A stretch of DNA of 64,000 bases. Origin: Bog-756 sp963839925 (GTDB taxonomy: Bacteria > Actinomycetota > Acidimicrobiia > Acidimicrobiales > RAAP-2). Of this stretch, positions 8,724 through 17,425 are shown piece by piece. How positions within the stretch are numbered: position 1 is the stretch's first letter; the number at the start of each line of letters is the position of its first letter. A program made the translations under genes and the position numbers. A model generated the notes under the pieces. That model ran no database searches. It was given only the letters and a program-made list of their open reading frames with translations, and was not told the DNA's origin. The stretch lies in assembly GCA_963839925.1 (NCBI GenBank), contig CAWIWV010000001.1, positions 1,674,001 through 1,738,000 of the forward strand. The letters are read 5' to 3'.

Positions 8724-8897
8724 ATGAGCGCGACTGACAAGGCGAAGAACAAGCTGCAGGAAGCGGAGGGGCATGTCAAAGAGTCTGCGGGGAGGGCAAC
8801 CGGTGATCGCTCGCTCGAGACGAAAGGCAAGAGGGACAAGGCTGCCGGCAACCTGAAGCAAGCGGGCGAGAAGGTCAAGGATGCAGTTGGCAAGTAG
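8724..8897 (+). CDS. CsbD family stress-response protein
   Basis: A 57-residue, highly charged protein with the CsbD pattern: KNKLQEAEGHVKESAGRATGD, then a second Lys/Glu-rich amphipathic part (KAAGNLKQAGEKVKDAVGK). CsbD-like proteins are abundant stress proteins of unknown mechanism; B. subtilis csbD is SigB-controlled. The start chosen is ATG 8724 with AAGGGCGAG upstream; an in-frame GTG 16 codons earlier would add residues atypical for the family. Confidence 0.88.
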   Translation: MSATDKAKNKLQEAEGHVKESAGRATGDRSLETKGKRDKAAGNLKQAGEKVKDAVGK

Positions 8898-9245
8898 CAT
8901 CGTTCCCGAAGAACCGACTGCTGCCGTGCAGCCGCGCCCTGTTCTTCACCTCGTCCCAGTGACCAAGTCCGGCGGAGTCGTCCACTGCCGGCTGCTCTCG
9001 CGGTCCCGAACAATCGGCTCGAAGGAGCAGCGATCGAGGGCGAGGAGATCGCCCAGCCGGTCTCCACGGCTGGGGCCGAGTAGCTGACACGTCCAACACC
9101 CGCTGATTCAGCGACCTCGGTCGCTGAACTCGTCGCAGAAGACTCCGATCCGGTGTCTTGCACCAGAGTTGGCGTTTGGGCGGAGTCGCCCTGATACCCA
9201 CACTCTTCGATGCCCGTCGTCGGGCGCGCTACGGTCAAAGCACCA
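8898..9245 (+). other. Intergenic region between csbD and the NarL-type regulator
   Basis: A stretch of 348 bases without a convincing gene. It contains a perfect 9-bp hairpin (9107-9128) and, at 9230-9235, TACGGT, a plausible -10 for the regulator starting at 9246. A 68-codon open frame over 8881-9087 has no recognisable features and overlaps the end of csbD, so it was not called. Confidence 0.6.
9107..9128 (+). terminator. Hairpin, candidate terminator
   Basis: TTCAGCGAC and GTCGCTGAA pair perfectly over 9 bp around a CTCG tetraloop. No U-tract follows, as is common in high-GC actinobacteria. It would separate the csbD transcript from the regulator gene downstream. Confidence 0.5.
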
Positions 9246-9917
9246 ATGGGAGCGATCCGGGTGGTCCTGGCCGAGGACAATGTGCTTCTTCGTGAAGGTA
9301 TCTCCCGCCTTTTCGACGCGCAGGACGATCTCGAGCTGATCGGTTCGGCCTCCGATCTCCCTGAGCTCTTGGACCTGATCACGCGCGACGAGCCGGACGT
9401 GGTGATCACCGATATCCGGATGCCACCCACCGGCACCGACGAGGGGATCCAGGCCGCGGCCTGGCTGCGCGAGCACCACCCTCGAGTCGGCGTGGTGGTC
9501 CTGAGCCAGTACACGGCGCCCACGTACGCCCTCGCCCTGCTGGAAGAAGGAACTTCGGGACGGGCCTATCTCCTGAAGGACCGGGTGGCCGGTATCGATG
9601 CTCTGATCGCGGCCGTGCACTCGGTGGCCGAAGGGGGGTCGGTGATCGATCCCCTGGTGGTCGACGAGCTGGTGAGCGCACGGTCGGCCCGCAAGACCTC
9701 GGACCTGGGTTGGTTGACGCCGCGAGAGACCGAGATCCTCGCAGAGATGGCCCAGGGCAAGAACAACGCCGCAATCGCGGCAACCCTCCACGTGTCGGAA
9801 CGGGCGGTCGAGAAGCACACCAACTCGATCTTCTCCAAGCTCGGGTTGTCCGAAGAGAAGGACGTCAACCGACGGGTGAAGGCGGTGCTCCTCTATTTGA
9901 GCGACCCTGGGTCCTAG
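9246..9917 (+). CDS. NarL/LuxR-family response regulator
   Basis: A 223-residue two-component regulator. The receiver domain (about 1-125) has the acidic pocket LAEDN, the phospho-acceptor Asp in VVITDIRMPP, the Ser switch in VVLSQY and the conserved Lys in YLLKDRV. A LuxR-type helix-turn-helix occupies about 155-215 (LTPRETEILAEMAQG, then VSERAVEKHTNSIFSKLG). ATG 9246 sits 10 nt after a TACGGT -10 box; ATG 9210 is an alternative. The receiver closely resembles that of the cyclase at 15888-17294. The kinase at 10446-12590 is a likely partner. Confidence 0.92.
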   Translation: MGAIRVVLAEDNVLLREGISRLFDAQDDLELIGSASDLPELLDLITRDEPDVVITDIRMPPTGTDEGIQAAAWLREHHPRVGVVVLSQYTAPTYALALLEEGTSGRAYLLKDRVAGIDALIAAVHSVAEGGSVIDPLVVDELVSARSARKTSDLGWLTPRETEILAEMAQGKNNAAIAATLHVSERAVEKHTNSIFSKLGLSEEKDVNRRVKAVLLYLSDPGS

Positions 9918-10021
9918 TCGCACGGTGATCCGTCCTGAACCGGGCGGGGGGATGCTGTCCCCATAGGACGATGCGTGCCAGCACGACCGTTTCCGCCGGT
10001 CACCCGTGGGAGACTGGGTTG

Positions 10022-10414
10022 GTGGCGAGCCCGCTTCCCGTCTTGGTGGTCGACGATCAGGCACCCTTCCGGATGGCTGCCAAAGCCGTCGTCGGCAGGC
10101 TGGACGAGTTCGAGATCGTGGGCGAAGCCTCGAGCGGGTCCGAGGCGGTTGCCTTGGCGAGCGAGCTCCATCCCGCCCTCGTCCTGATGGACATCAACAT
10201 GCCCGAGATGAGCGGGATCGAAGCCACCCGGCAGATCGTCTCGGCCCAGCCGGACGTCGTGGTGTTCCTCTGCTCCACCTACAACGTCGAGGACCTGCCA
10301 CCCGACGCGGCCATCAGCGGCGCACGCGCGTATGTCAACAAGGAGCGCCTCGGTGCCGCCATGCTCCGCCAGCTGTGGGAGGAGCGCGACTCGGGCTCCT
10401 TCGCCCGCCTCTGA
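10022..10414 (+). CDS. Receiver-only response regulator (CheY-like)
   Basis: About 130 residues comprising a single receiver domain and no output domain. VLVVDDQ holds the acidic pocket, the phospho-Asp is in LVLMDINMPEMSG, and the conserved Lys is in YVNKER. GTG 10022 is chosen because the fold begins almost immediately; ATG 9971 would add 17 residues. It ends 31 nt from the convergent histidine kinase gene and may act as a phosphate sink or relay for that kinase. Confidence 0.8.
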   Translation: MASPLPVLVVDDQAPFRMAAKAVVGRLDEFEIVGEASSGSEAVALASELHPALVLMDINMPEMSGIEATRQIVSAQPDVVVFLCSTYNVEDLPPDAAISGARAYVNKERLGAAMLRQLWEERDSGSFARL

Positions 10415-10445
10415 CGACGCGCAGAGCGACTCGGCCAGACCGGAG

Positions 10446-12590
10446 TCAGACCAGAGGAACCGAGCCGCGAATCTGCGAGCCCCGCCCTGCATCCGACTCC
10501 CAACGAACTGTCCCGCCGATCGCACCCAGCCGGTCGGACATGTTCATGAATCCGTGTCCCTTGGTTGCCTTGTCCACGTCGAAACCCGGCCCGTCGTCGC
10601 TCACCGTGAAGAGCAGCCCTCCCGACTCCTCCCACAGCTTCACCTCGACAGTGGACTCCGGCGCGTGCTTGGCCGCGTTCTGCAGCGCTTCGAGACAGCA
10701 GAAATAGATGGCCGCCTCGATCTCCGAGGGATAGCGTCCGATCTCCTCGGCGCTGACGCTCACCACCAGTGGGCTCCGGTTGGCCGCGGCCTTGAGTGCC
10801 TCGACGAGACCGCTGTCCACGAGCAGCGGCGGATAGATCCCGTGGGCGAGCTCGCGCAGTTCCTGAATCGTCTCCTGCACCTCGCCCGCCAGCTGGTCGA
10901 GCATCTCTGCGCCGGCCTTCGGGTCGTCGGCGATGATGTCCTTGGTGAGCCGAAGGTTGACCGCCAACGCGACCAGGTGTTGCTGGGCGCCGTCGTGAAG
11001 GTTCCGCTCCACCCTGCGTCGCTCGGCGTCCCCGCTTGCCACGATCCTCGACCTCGACTCACGCAGTGCGTCGGCCTGCTTGCGGAGCTCGTCCAAGGTG
11101 GTCTGCAGTGCCGCATCCAGCTGTGAGTTGTGAAAGGCCAGGCCGACCTGGCGCGCGAGATCGGTCAAGACGCGATCGTCCTCCTCGGTGAACGCCGTGC
11201 CGGTTGCGGGACGCTCCACGACGATGAGGCCGAGGAGCTCTCCCCCGTGGCTGATGGGCGCGACCCGCAGCTGAGCACCTTCCCGCCCGTCGAGCAGCGT
11301 GGGGAGCCACACCGAGATCCAGGCGGAGCCCGACACCTCGGCACGGGTGACGACCGGCCGCTCCCTGCCGGTCACCACGATGGACCCCGCGCCTCGGTCC
11401 GGAACCGACACCGCGCGCTCGAGGACGTCGCCGGCGCCCGTGTACACCTCCGCGGTGGTGAGGTCCATGGTCTTTCGGAGCGACTCGGAGAGCTGCATCA
11501 GCAGCTCGTCCATCGGGATCGCCCGGGTCAACCGGCTTCCGAAGGTCCGCACCACTTCGTCCGGCGCCTGGCGCGCGCCGTAGACGAACCTGGTTGCCGA
11601 CGCGAGGAACCGCTCGCGGGCCGGGATGTACCCGATCGCCGCAACCCCGGCTGCCAGCATCGACAGACCGAGCGCCTCGCGATCCGCCGATCCGGTCGGG
11701 GCGTGTCCCAACCCGAGGATCAAGGTGACGTAGATCGCCGAGACCACGACGGTGAAACCCGCCACCGAGAGGACCTGCACGAAGACACGTCCGCTCGACG
11801 ATGCAAGGGCGTCGATGTCCCCCAAGATCAGACCCAGCGGGATGAACACCGTGCCGGCGAGTGCCACCGCGCTGACCGCCTGCGGCCAGCCGACCAGTGC
11901 GTGGAGGACGGCGACCACCAGCGCGACGTCGCCGGCCAGCGCCGCGCCGATTCCGACCCACTCGAGTCGGGCCCGGTCGCGACCGACCGAGCCGCGATAG
12001 CGGGCCTGCAGTGCGGGAAGGGCCGCCAGTACGGCCACCGACCAGGTGAGAGCCGCGATCTCGAGCGAGAACGACCGGTCGGTGGTCGCCAAGGCGACAC
12101 CGAGGGTCACCACCGCCAGATACGCGAGCGCGACCAACGTCCGCCGGGCCCGACCGACCAGCCGGCCGTCCGGAAGCGCGAGCAGCAGATGGAACGAGAT
12201 GGCGGTCACCAGCGGACCGGCGACGGTCGTCACGATCCGGGCCGTCGAATGGTCCCCGCCGGAGAGTTGATCGGCGAACCTTCCCGCAGTCAGCGCGACC
12301 GAGGCGATCAAGGCGTCGATCGACGACAGCAACGGGACGAGAGGAGTCCGGTTGGTCCTGCGTGCCGAAGAGCGAAGGCCTTCCAGACCGGCGAGTGCCC
12401 ACACGAGCGAGAGCGCGAACGCGACGGTTTCCACCCCGGAGCGCCCACCGGGCACCGTCACCCGGAGCCCGATGACCACCACCGCGACGGTTGCGGCGAA
12501 CAGAGCAGCACCGAGGGCCGTGGCGCCCAACAGTCTTTTGCCGTCCTCGGCGATGGCGACGATCTGCGTGTCTTCGACCGCGGTGGTCAT
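10446..12590 (-). CDS. Membrane sensor histidine kinase (NarL/HisKA_3 type) with GAF-like domain
   Basis: A 714-residue kinase. The first ~330 residues hold about nine to ten hydrophobic segments; a GAF-like region follows (about 345-480), then the HisKA_3 dimerisation/H-box RRRVERNLHDGAQQHLV with the phospho-accepting His, and an HATPase domain with N box LEALQNAAKHA, G1 VSDDGPGFD and G2 GHGFMNMSDRL. ATG 12590 has GGAGGAG just upstream; an ATG at 12611 overlaps the permease stop but lacks an RBS. It is the last gene of the cyclase-ABC-permease-kinase operon and converges with two response-regulator genes. Confidence 0.92.
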   Translation of the reverse strand: MTTAVEDTQIVAIAEDGKRLLGATALGAALFAATVAVVVIGLRVTVPGGRSGVETVAFALSLVWALAGLEGLRSSARRTNRTPLVPLLSSIDALIASVALTAGRFADQLSGGDHSTARIVTTVAGPLVTAISFHLLLALPDGRLVGRARRTLVALAYLAVVTLGVALATTDRSFSLEIAALTWSVAVLAALPALQARYRGSVGRDRARLEWVGIGAALAGDVALVVAVLHALVGWPQAVSAVALAGTVFIPLGLILGDIDALASSSGRVFVQVLSVAGFTVVVSAIYVTLILGLGHAPTGSADREALGLSMLAAGVAAIGYIPARERFLASATRFVYGARQAPDEVVRTFGSRLTRAIPMDELLMQLSESLRKTMDLTTAEVYTGAGDVLERAVSVPDRGAGSIVVTGRERPVVTRAEVSGSAWISVWLPTLLDGREGAQLRVAPISHGGELLGLIVVERPATGTAFTEEDDRVLTDLARQVGLAFHNSQLDAALQTTLDELRKQADALRESRSRIVASGDAERRRVERNLHDGAQQHLVALAVNLRLTKDIIADDPKAGAEMLDQLAGEVQETIQELRELAHGIYPPLLVDSGLVEALKAAANRSPLVVSVSAEEIGRYPSEIEAAIYFCCLEALQNAAKHAPESTVEVKLWEESGGLLFTVSDDGPGFDVDKATKGHGFMNMSDRLGAIGGTVRWESDAGRGSQIRGSVPLV

Positions 12591-12607
12591 GGACTCCTCC
12601 GTTCTCC

Positions 12608-15130
12608 TCATTCCGCCCGCAGGACCATCGCGGTCGGGGTCCGGGCAGCGATCCTCCCGGGCACGGCCGCAACGAGGTTCGCGAAGACGAGGGCGCCCAC
12701 GCCCACCAGAACGACGGACAAGACCGGCACCGTGGGACGAGGCACCGCATCGATGTTCTGCGCGAACAGGATCCAGAGCCGACGCCCGAGCACGATCCCG
12801 AGCGGGGTGCCGACGATGATCCCGATCACCGCGGTGACCGTCGCCTGCCAGACGATCACCGACCCCAGCTGCCTCGGGGTGAACCCGAGCGTCTTGAGCA
12901 GTGCAAGGTCCCGCCTCCGGGATCGGACTGACGCGATGAGGGTGAGGGTGAGGGCAACCACCGAACCGAGGGCCAGCCCGATCGCGAGGATCACCGGCGT
13001 CGAGCCGATGCTCCGGTAGTTGACGATCTGCACCGGCCTCTGGACACCGAGGACGGTGACGATGTTGCCCGCGGTCGAAGGCGTAGAGGCGAAGACCTTG
13101 TTGGCGACCGTGGCGATCTGCTGGAGGTTTGCGCGACCCTTCGCCGGACTGACACTCGGGCGCATTCTCACGAAGACCAGCTGCGGACCGTTCAGCGTCG
13201 GATCGGAGTTCGACACGGCTTGCCTGAACGAAGCAGGCAACGCGTCGATCGAGAGGTAGGCGCCGGTGCCCATCGACGTGTGATCGGACACGAAACTCGA
13301 ATAGCCGACGGCCGGCAGGGTCGCGGTTCCCACGACGTGAAGGATGGTCGGCGGGACGTAGAGCATGCCCGAGTCCGGTGCACCGACCGTCATCGTCACC
13401 GTGTCCCCCACCCGCTTGTGGAGCAGCGCCATGGTGGAGGCGCCGAGCACCACTTGGTCGGCCGCTCCGAGTCCGTGACCCGAGAGGATCGGCGGCCCGA
13501 CGACCGGGCGGGGATCGGTGACCAGGAACGGCACGGTCTGACCGTCGAGCTCGGCGCTCGTGTAGGCAGCGATCCCGGTCCAGGCGGCCACGTCGGGATC
13601 ATGATCGAGGAGGCGGGTGGCCTGCGGAGGGACGTTGTTGCTGGGGTTGAGCATGAAGGTCCAGTTCCACCCGTAGAGAGGCGGGCTCGACACCAGCGTG
13701 CTCAGCCCGCTCGCGAAGGTGAGGGTGGCGACCACCAGCCCGATCGCAAGAACGGTGCCCACCAGGGTCGAGCGCATCGGAACCGCAGCCCGTGTTCTGC
13801 TCGGTTCGAGGGCGAAGGTGGTTCCGACCACCGCAGTCACCGGGAGACCGGCGCCCTCTGCGGCGGTGGCGACGATCGGGCGACGCCCGGTCGTCGGAGG
13901 GTCGTGGCTGATCCGGTTTGGTGCCCGTCGGATACAGAGGACGATCGCCGCTGCTCCGAGCACGACGATCAACCCTGCCGTCCCCACAAGGAGCACGGTC
14001 CAGTCGAATGCCACTCCCCCGTCGGGATAGACCGGCCGCACCGGACCGAGCGGGGCGAGCGGCGAAAGCCCGACCGCGACTGCGGCCGCAAGAAGAGCCC
14101 CGAGCACAACGGATCCGATCACCCCGGGCAGCCCGTCACCGACCGTTGCAGCCGGTGCTGCGCCCAGCGCTCGCATGACTTGACGGTCCTCGTCTCCCAG
14201 TCGCAACTGGCGAGCCACGGCCTGGATCCCGAGCACCAGGGCGACGAGTGCAGCGATCGCTCCGAATGCGCCGAGGGCGACCGACTCGGGCTTGACCGCA
14301 AGCTCCACCTCGCCGACGACTCGGGAGGTGACGTGAAAGGTGTAGGTCAGACCGGACGGGATCAACCGGACCACCTCGCGTTGCACCTCGGGAACGCTTG
14401 CCCCCGGGGCGAGCTGGAGGCCGTAGCCGACCGGGCGGATGGTCCCCGGCGCTGCGGACACCGCCTCCCTCATGAAGGCCGGCGACAGCACCAAAAAACC
14501 GTAGGCGCTGTCGATGTCGTCTTGGACGATCTCGTTGTCGAGCGCGACGATGCCCACCACTCGGGCGTGCACGACGAGGAGCCGTTGCGAGCCGTTGGGA
14601 CCGAAGAGCCCGAAGGGCACCACCTGACCGACCCGGACCCCGAGGATGTGGGCCGCGGTGGCAGTCATCACCACCTGGTCCGGCCGGTCAGGATCGAACA
14701 TCCGCCCCTGCAACACCGCCAACCGATCCTGATCGGTGAGCAGTCCGTCTGTGCTCCCGAGCGGGGTGACGTCGTTGAACGTGTTGACCCGTGGCGTGCC
14801 ATCCTTCGCAAGCGCGACGACGGCGGGAGCGGCAAGAGTCCTCACCTGCTCCACCCCGGGCAGGCGGGCAATCTTCGTGGTGAGTGTCGGGCCGGGACCC
14901 CCGTCGGTCGCGGGATCGTAGACGGCGACGTTCAGATCCGAAGGGTTCCTGCTCGCAAGGAATGTTGGGTAGGACGACTGGGTGCGCCGTGCTCCGGCGA
15001 TCGAACCCATGGCCAGCCCTCCCACCAGTCCGACCAGCAGCACGATGGACAGGTAGCCGGTCCAACGATGACCGAAAGTGGCTCGGAACCGGTACCAGGC
15101 GACCCCGGGGACCGCGGCCGAGCGGATCAC
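12608..15130 (-). CDS. FtsX-like (MacB-type) ABC transporter permease
   Basis: An 840-residue permease with the MacB/FtsX layout: an N-terminal transmembrane helix (residues ~25-45), a large extracytoplasmic domain, a central group of helices, a second extracytoplasmic domain, and a C-terminal FtsX helix bundle containing LLKTLGFTPRQLGSVIVWQ. The GTG start lies 2 nt after the ATPase stop. Such systems export lipids or peptides or transmit mechanical signals; the substrate is unknown. It is paralogous to the frameshifted permease at 20739-23161. Confidence 0.9.
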   Translation of the reverse strand: MIRSAAVPGVAWYRFRATFGHRWTGYLSIVLLVGLVGGLAMGSIAGARRTQSSYPTFLASRNPSDLNVAVYDPATDGGPGPTLTTKIARLPGVEQVRTLAAPAVVALAKDGTPRVNTFNDVTPLGSTDGLLTDQDRLAVLQGRMFDPDRPDQVVMTATAAHILGVRVGQVVPFGLFGPNGSQRLLVVHARVVGIVALDNEIVQDDIDSAYGFLVLSPAFMREAVSAAPGTIRPVGYGLQLAPGASVPEVQREVVRLIPSGLTYTFHVTSRVVGEVELAVKPESVALGAFGAIAALVALVLGIQAVARQLRLGDEDRQVMRALGAAPAATVGDGLPGVIGSVVLGALLAAAVAVGLSPLAPLGPVRPVYPDGGVAFDWTVLLVGTAGLIVVLGAAAIVLCIRRAPNRISHDPPTTGRRPIVATAAEGAGLPVTAVVGTTFALEPSRTRAAVPMRSTLVGTVLAIGLVVATLTFASGLSTLVSSPPLYGWNWTFMLNPSNNVPPQATRLLDHDPDVAAWTGIAAYTSAELDGQTVPFLVTDPRPVVGPPILSGHGLGAADQVVLGASTMALLHKRVGDTVTMTVGAPDSGMLYVPPTILHVVGTATLPAVGYSSFVSDHTSMGTGAYLSIDALPASFRQAVSNSDPTLNGPQLVFVRMRPSVSPAKGRANLQQIATVANKVFASTPSTAGNIVTVLGVQRPVQIVNYRSIGSTPVILAIGLALGSVVALTLTLIASVRSRRRDLALLKTLGFTPRQLGSVIVWQATVTAVIGIIVGTPLGIVLGRRLWILFAQNIDAVPRPTVPVLSVVLVGVGALVFANLVAAVPGRIAARTPTAMVLRAE

Positions 15131-15132
15131 GT

Positions 15133-15891
15133 TCAGGGGCCCTCGGATGCCGTCAGGGCCGTCAGGTCCTCGACGTCGGCAGCGGGTGCCGCGGCTGACA
15201 TGCCGTCGTCCACGATCCGACCGTCCCGCATCCGGACCACCCGATCGGCCGCCCCGGCGACATCGGGATCGTGGGTCACCAACACGATGGTCTGCCCACC
15301 ACGGTGGAGTCGCACCAACAGCTCGATGACTTCCTGACCGCCATCAGAGTCGAGCGCACCGGTGGGCTCGTCGGCCAGGAGCAGCGTCGGCTCGTTGGCG
15401 AGCGCTCTGGCGATGGCCAGACGTTGACGTTGCCCACCGGACAACACACCGGGCACCGCCGAGGCTTTGTCCCCGATGCCGAGGAGATCGAGGAGGTCTC
15501 GAGCCCGGGTCTCCGCCATCTTGCGCTTGCGGCCCGCAATCACTGCGGGGAGAGCGACGTTCTCGAGCACGGTCATCCCCTCGAGGAGGTTGAAGAACTG
15601 GAAGACGATCCCGATGTGTTGTCGCCGCATCCGGGCGAGGTCGTCTTCGGTTTGCCCGGTCACTTCGGAGGCGGCAACGAAGATGGTTCCCTCGTCGGCG
15701 ACGTCGAGTCCGGCCACCAAGTTCAAAAGGGTCGACTTGCCGCACCCCGACGGACCCATCAGCGCGACGAACGAGCCCAACGCAACCGAGAGGTCCACCC
15801 CGCGCAGCGCGCGGACCGGCGCGTTCTCCGCCTCGAACGTCTTGCGCACCCCCCGGGTCGTGAGGGCCTCTGTAGGCGATGAGTCAGTCAT
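15133..15891 (-). CDS. ABC transporter ATP-binding protein (LolD/MacB type)
   Basis: A 252-residue ATPase that energises the downstream FtsX-type permease. Walker A is GPSGCGKST, the Q-loop region reads FQFFNLLEGMTVLENV, the signature is LSGGQRQRLAIARAL, Walker B is LLLADEPTGALD and the H-loop VTHD; all catalytic elements are intact. Its ATG overlaps the cyclase stop as ATGA, so transporter and cyclase are translationally coupled. Confidence 0.95.
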   Translation of the reverse strand: MTDSSPTEALTTRGVRKTFEAENAPVRALRGVDLSVALGSFVALMGPSGCGKSTLLNLVAGLDVADEGTIFVAASEVTGQTEDDLARMRRQHIGIVFQFFNLLEGMTVLENVALPAVIAGRKRKMAETRARDLLDLLGIGDKASAVPGVLSGGQRQRLAIARALANEPTLLLADEPTGALDSDGGQEVIELLVRLHRGGQTIVLVTHDPDVAGAADRVVRMRDGRIVDDGMSAAAPAADVEDLTALTASEGP

Positions 15892-17294
15892 GCTGGGTCT
15901 CCTGTCGTGTCAGGACCGCCGTGCAACTGCGCCGCGTCGGTCGAGGTGTCGGGCCTCTCGATCTTGTACGCCACTACTGGAGTATCCCGCCCTTTTACCA
16001 GCTGCGACGGGAGAGTGACCGTCTCGATCGGCTTGCTCAGCGCCAGCACGGTGGGTTCGGACAAGACGGTCTCGCCGGCTTCGGCGAGCTGTTGCAGGCG
16101 CTGTGCCAGGTTGACGGTGTCGCCGACCAGCGTGTACTCGAGACGCTCCTCGGACCCGAGCAATGCAGCCGCCGCCTCGCCGGTCGAGAGCCCGAGCCCC
16201 AATCCGAACGGAGGCTGGCCGTCCGCCTCCCAACGCGAGTTGATGGCGTGTTGCTCTCTGTGCATGGCACTGGCGGTGGCAACCGCTCGATCGGCGTGGT
16301 CGGGCTGAGCGAAGGGGGCGCCGAAGACGGCCATGACCGCGTCGCCGACGAACTGCATCACGGTGCCACCCTGTTCGAGAATGGCAGTGCTCATGGCAGC
16401 CCGGTGGGTGTTGAGCTGCCCGGCGAGCTGGCTCGGATCGGCGTGCTCGGCGATGGTGGAGTAGGACCGGATGTCGCTCATCAGGACGGTCACCTCCACC
16501 TTCTCGGTCTCCCCGATGTTCCTTCCGTCCCGACGAAGCTTTTCGGCCAACCCGCCCGGGAGGAGACGGGAGAGCGTCTCACCCTGTTCCTCGCGATCGA
16601 CGATGGCCCGGTGGAGGAGGCGAAGTCGCTGCAGTGCCCCCTGGCTCCCCGCCGAGACCCCCTCTGCCAACTTCAAGAAGACGGCCTCGACCTCTGCGTC
16701 CACCGCTTCGGCCGGAAGTTTGCGGGTCGCGGCGATTGCTTTGATCGGCTTCCCCTCGGCGATCATGCCCAGGAGCTCCTCCTCCGCAGGAGTGAGGGCA
16801 CCTTCGGTCGTGACCGGCGTCACCAGGGCATCGACGATGGCCGGATCGAGGGCGGTGCCGCCGGTCGCAACAGACCGGATGGCGTCGACCAGTTGATCTC
16901 CCTCGGCAACGTGGTCCTTGAGCAAGTATCCGTAGCCGGCTGACCCTTCCGCGAGGAGTGAGATCGCGTACTCCGGATCGTCGTACTGGGAAAGGATGAC
17001 CACCCCGGTGCCAGGATGACGCTTGCGAACCTCCTTCGCCGCATCGATTCCCTCCCGGTTGAACGACGGCGGCATCCGGATATCGGTGACCAGCACCTGC
17101 GGCTCACATTCGGAGGCGCCCTGGACGACGCCGTCGTAGTCGGCCGCAACCCCCACCACGTGAAGATCGGCGTGGTGCTCGATCAAGGCCCGGACTCCTT
17201 CGCGAACGATCAGGTTGTCGTCGGCCAAGAGGATGTCGATCGTTGCAGTGGAGATCGGCTTTGCCGGACCTGCGCCCGGATCGGTTGGATCCAT
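15888..17294 (-). CDS. Receiver domain-class III adenylate/guanylate cyclase fusion
   Basis: A 468-residue protein making a cyclic nucleotide under predicted phosphorylation control. Order: NarL-like receiver (about 15-140; ADDN pocket, phospho-Asp in VLVTDIRMPP, Lys in YLLKDHV), a LuxR-HTH-like segment without obvious DNA-binding signature (LTPAEEELLGMIAEGKPIKAIAA), a linker, then a class III catalytic domain (about 280-430). Metal Asps are in VLMSDIRSYS and FVGDAVMAVFG; transition-state Asn and Arg are in GDTVNLAQRL. The purine-specifying Lys is Gln (TVMQFVGD). ATG 17294 is used; the longer upstream frame has no domain. It heads the operon with the ABC transporter and kinase. Confidence 0.92.
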   Translation of the reverse strand: MDPTDPGAGPAKPISTATIDILLADDNLIVREGVRALIEHHADLHVVGVAADYDGVVQGASECEPQVLVTDIRMPPSFNREGIDAAKEVRKRHPGTGVVILSQYDDPEYAISLLAEGSAGYGYLLKDHVAEGDQLVDAIRSVATGGTALDPAIVDALVTPVTTEGALTPAEEELLGMIAEGKPIKAIAATRKLPAEAVDAEVEAVFLKLAEGVSAGSQGALQRLRLLHRAIVDREEQGETLSRLLPGGLAEKLRRDGRNIGETEKVEVTVLMSDIRSYSTIAEHADPSQLAGQLNTHRAAMSTAILEQGGTVMQFVGDAVMAVFGAPFAQPDHADRAVATASAMHREQHAINSRWEADGQPPFGLGLGLSTGEAAAALLGSEERLEYTLVGDTVNLAQRLQQLAEAGETVLSEPTVLALSKPIETVTLPSQLVKGRDTPVVAYKIERPDTSTDAAQLHGGPDTTGDPA

Positions 17295-17425
17295 CCCCAC
17301 AGTTCTCCCATGCACGGTACCGGGCTGCCAGGGGGGCAGCTTTCCCAGGTCGGTGGTGGCAGCACACCGAAGGGAAGTCGGCCACCTCCCTGTGCAGCGA
17401 TCGGTCGGCTCGACACGATGAAGGT

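Noticed and set aside
8881..9087. 68-codon open frame after csbD
   Set aside because: Overlaps the csbD end, has no ribosome-binding site or motif, and ends before a terminator-like hairpin.
11130..13019. 629-codon plus-strand open frame opposite the histidine kinase
   Set aside because: Antisense to a kinase and permease with clear motifs; composition is typical of a shadow frame.
13220..15337. 705-codon plus-strand open frame opposite the FtsX-type permease
   Set aside because: Antisense to a recognisable permease; no domain and biased Arg/His/Gly composition.
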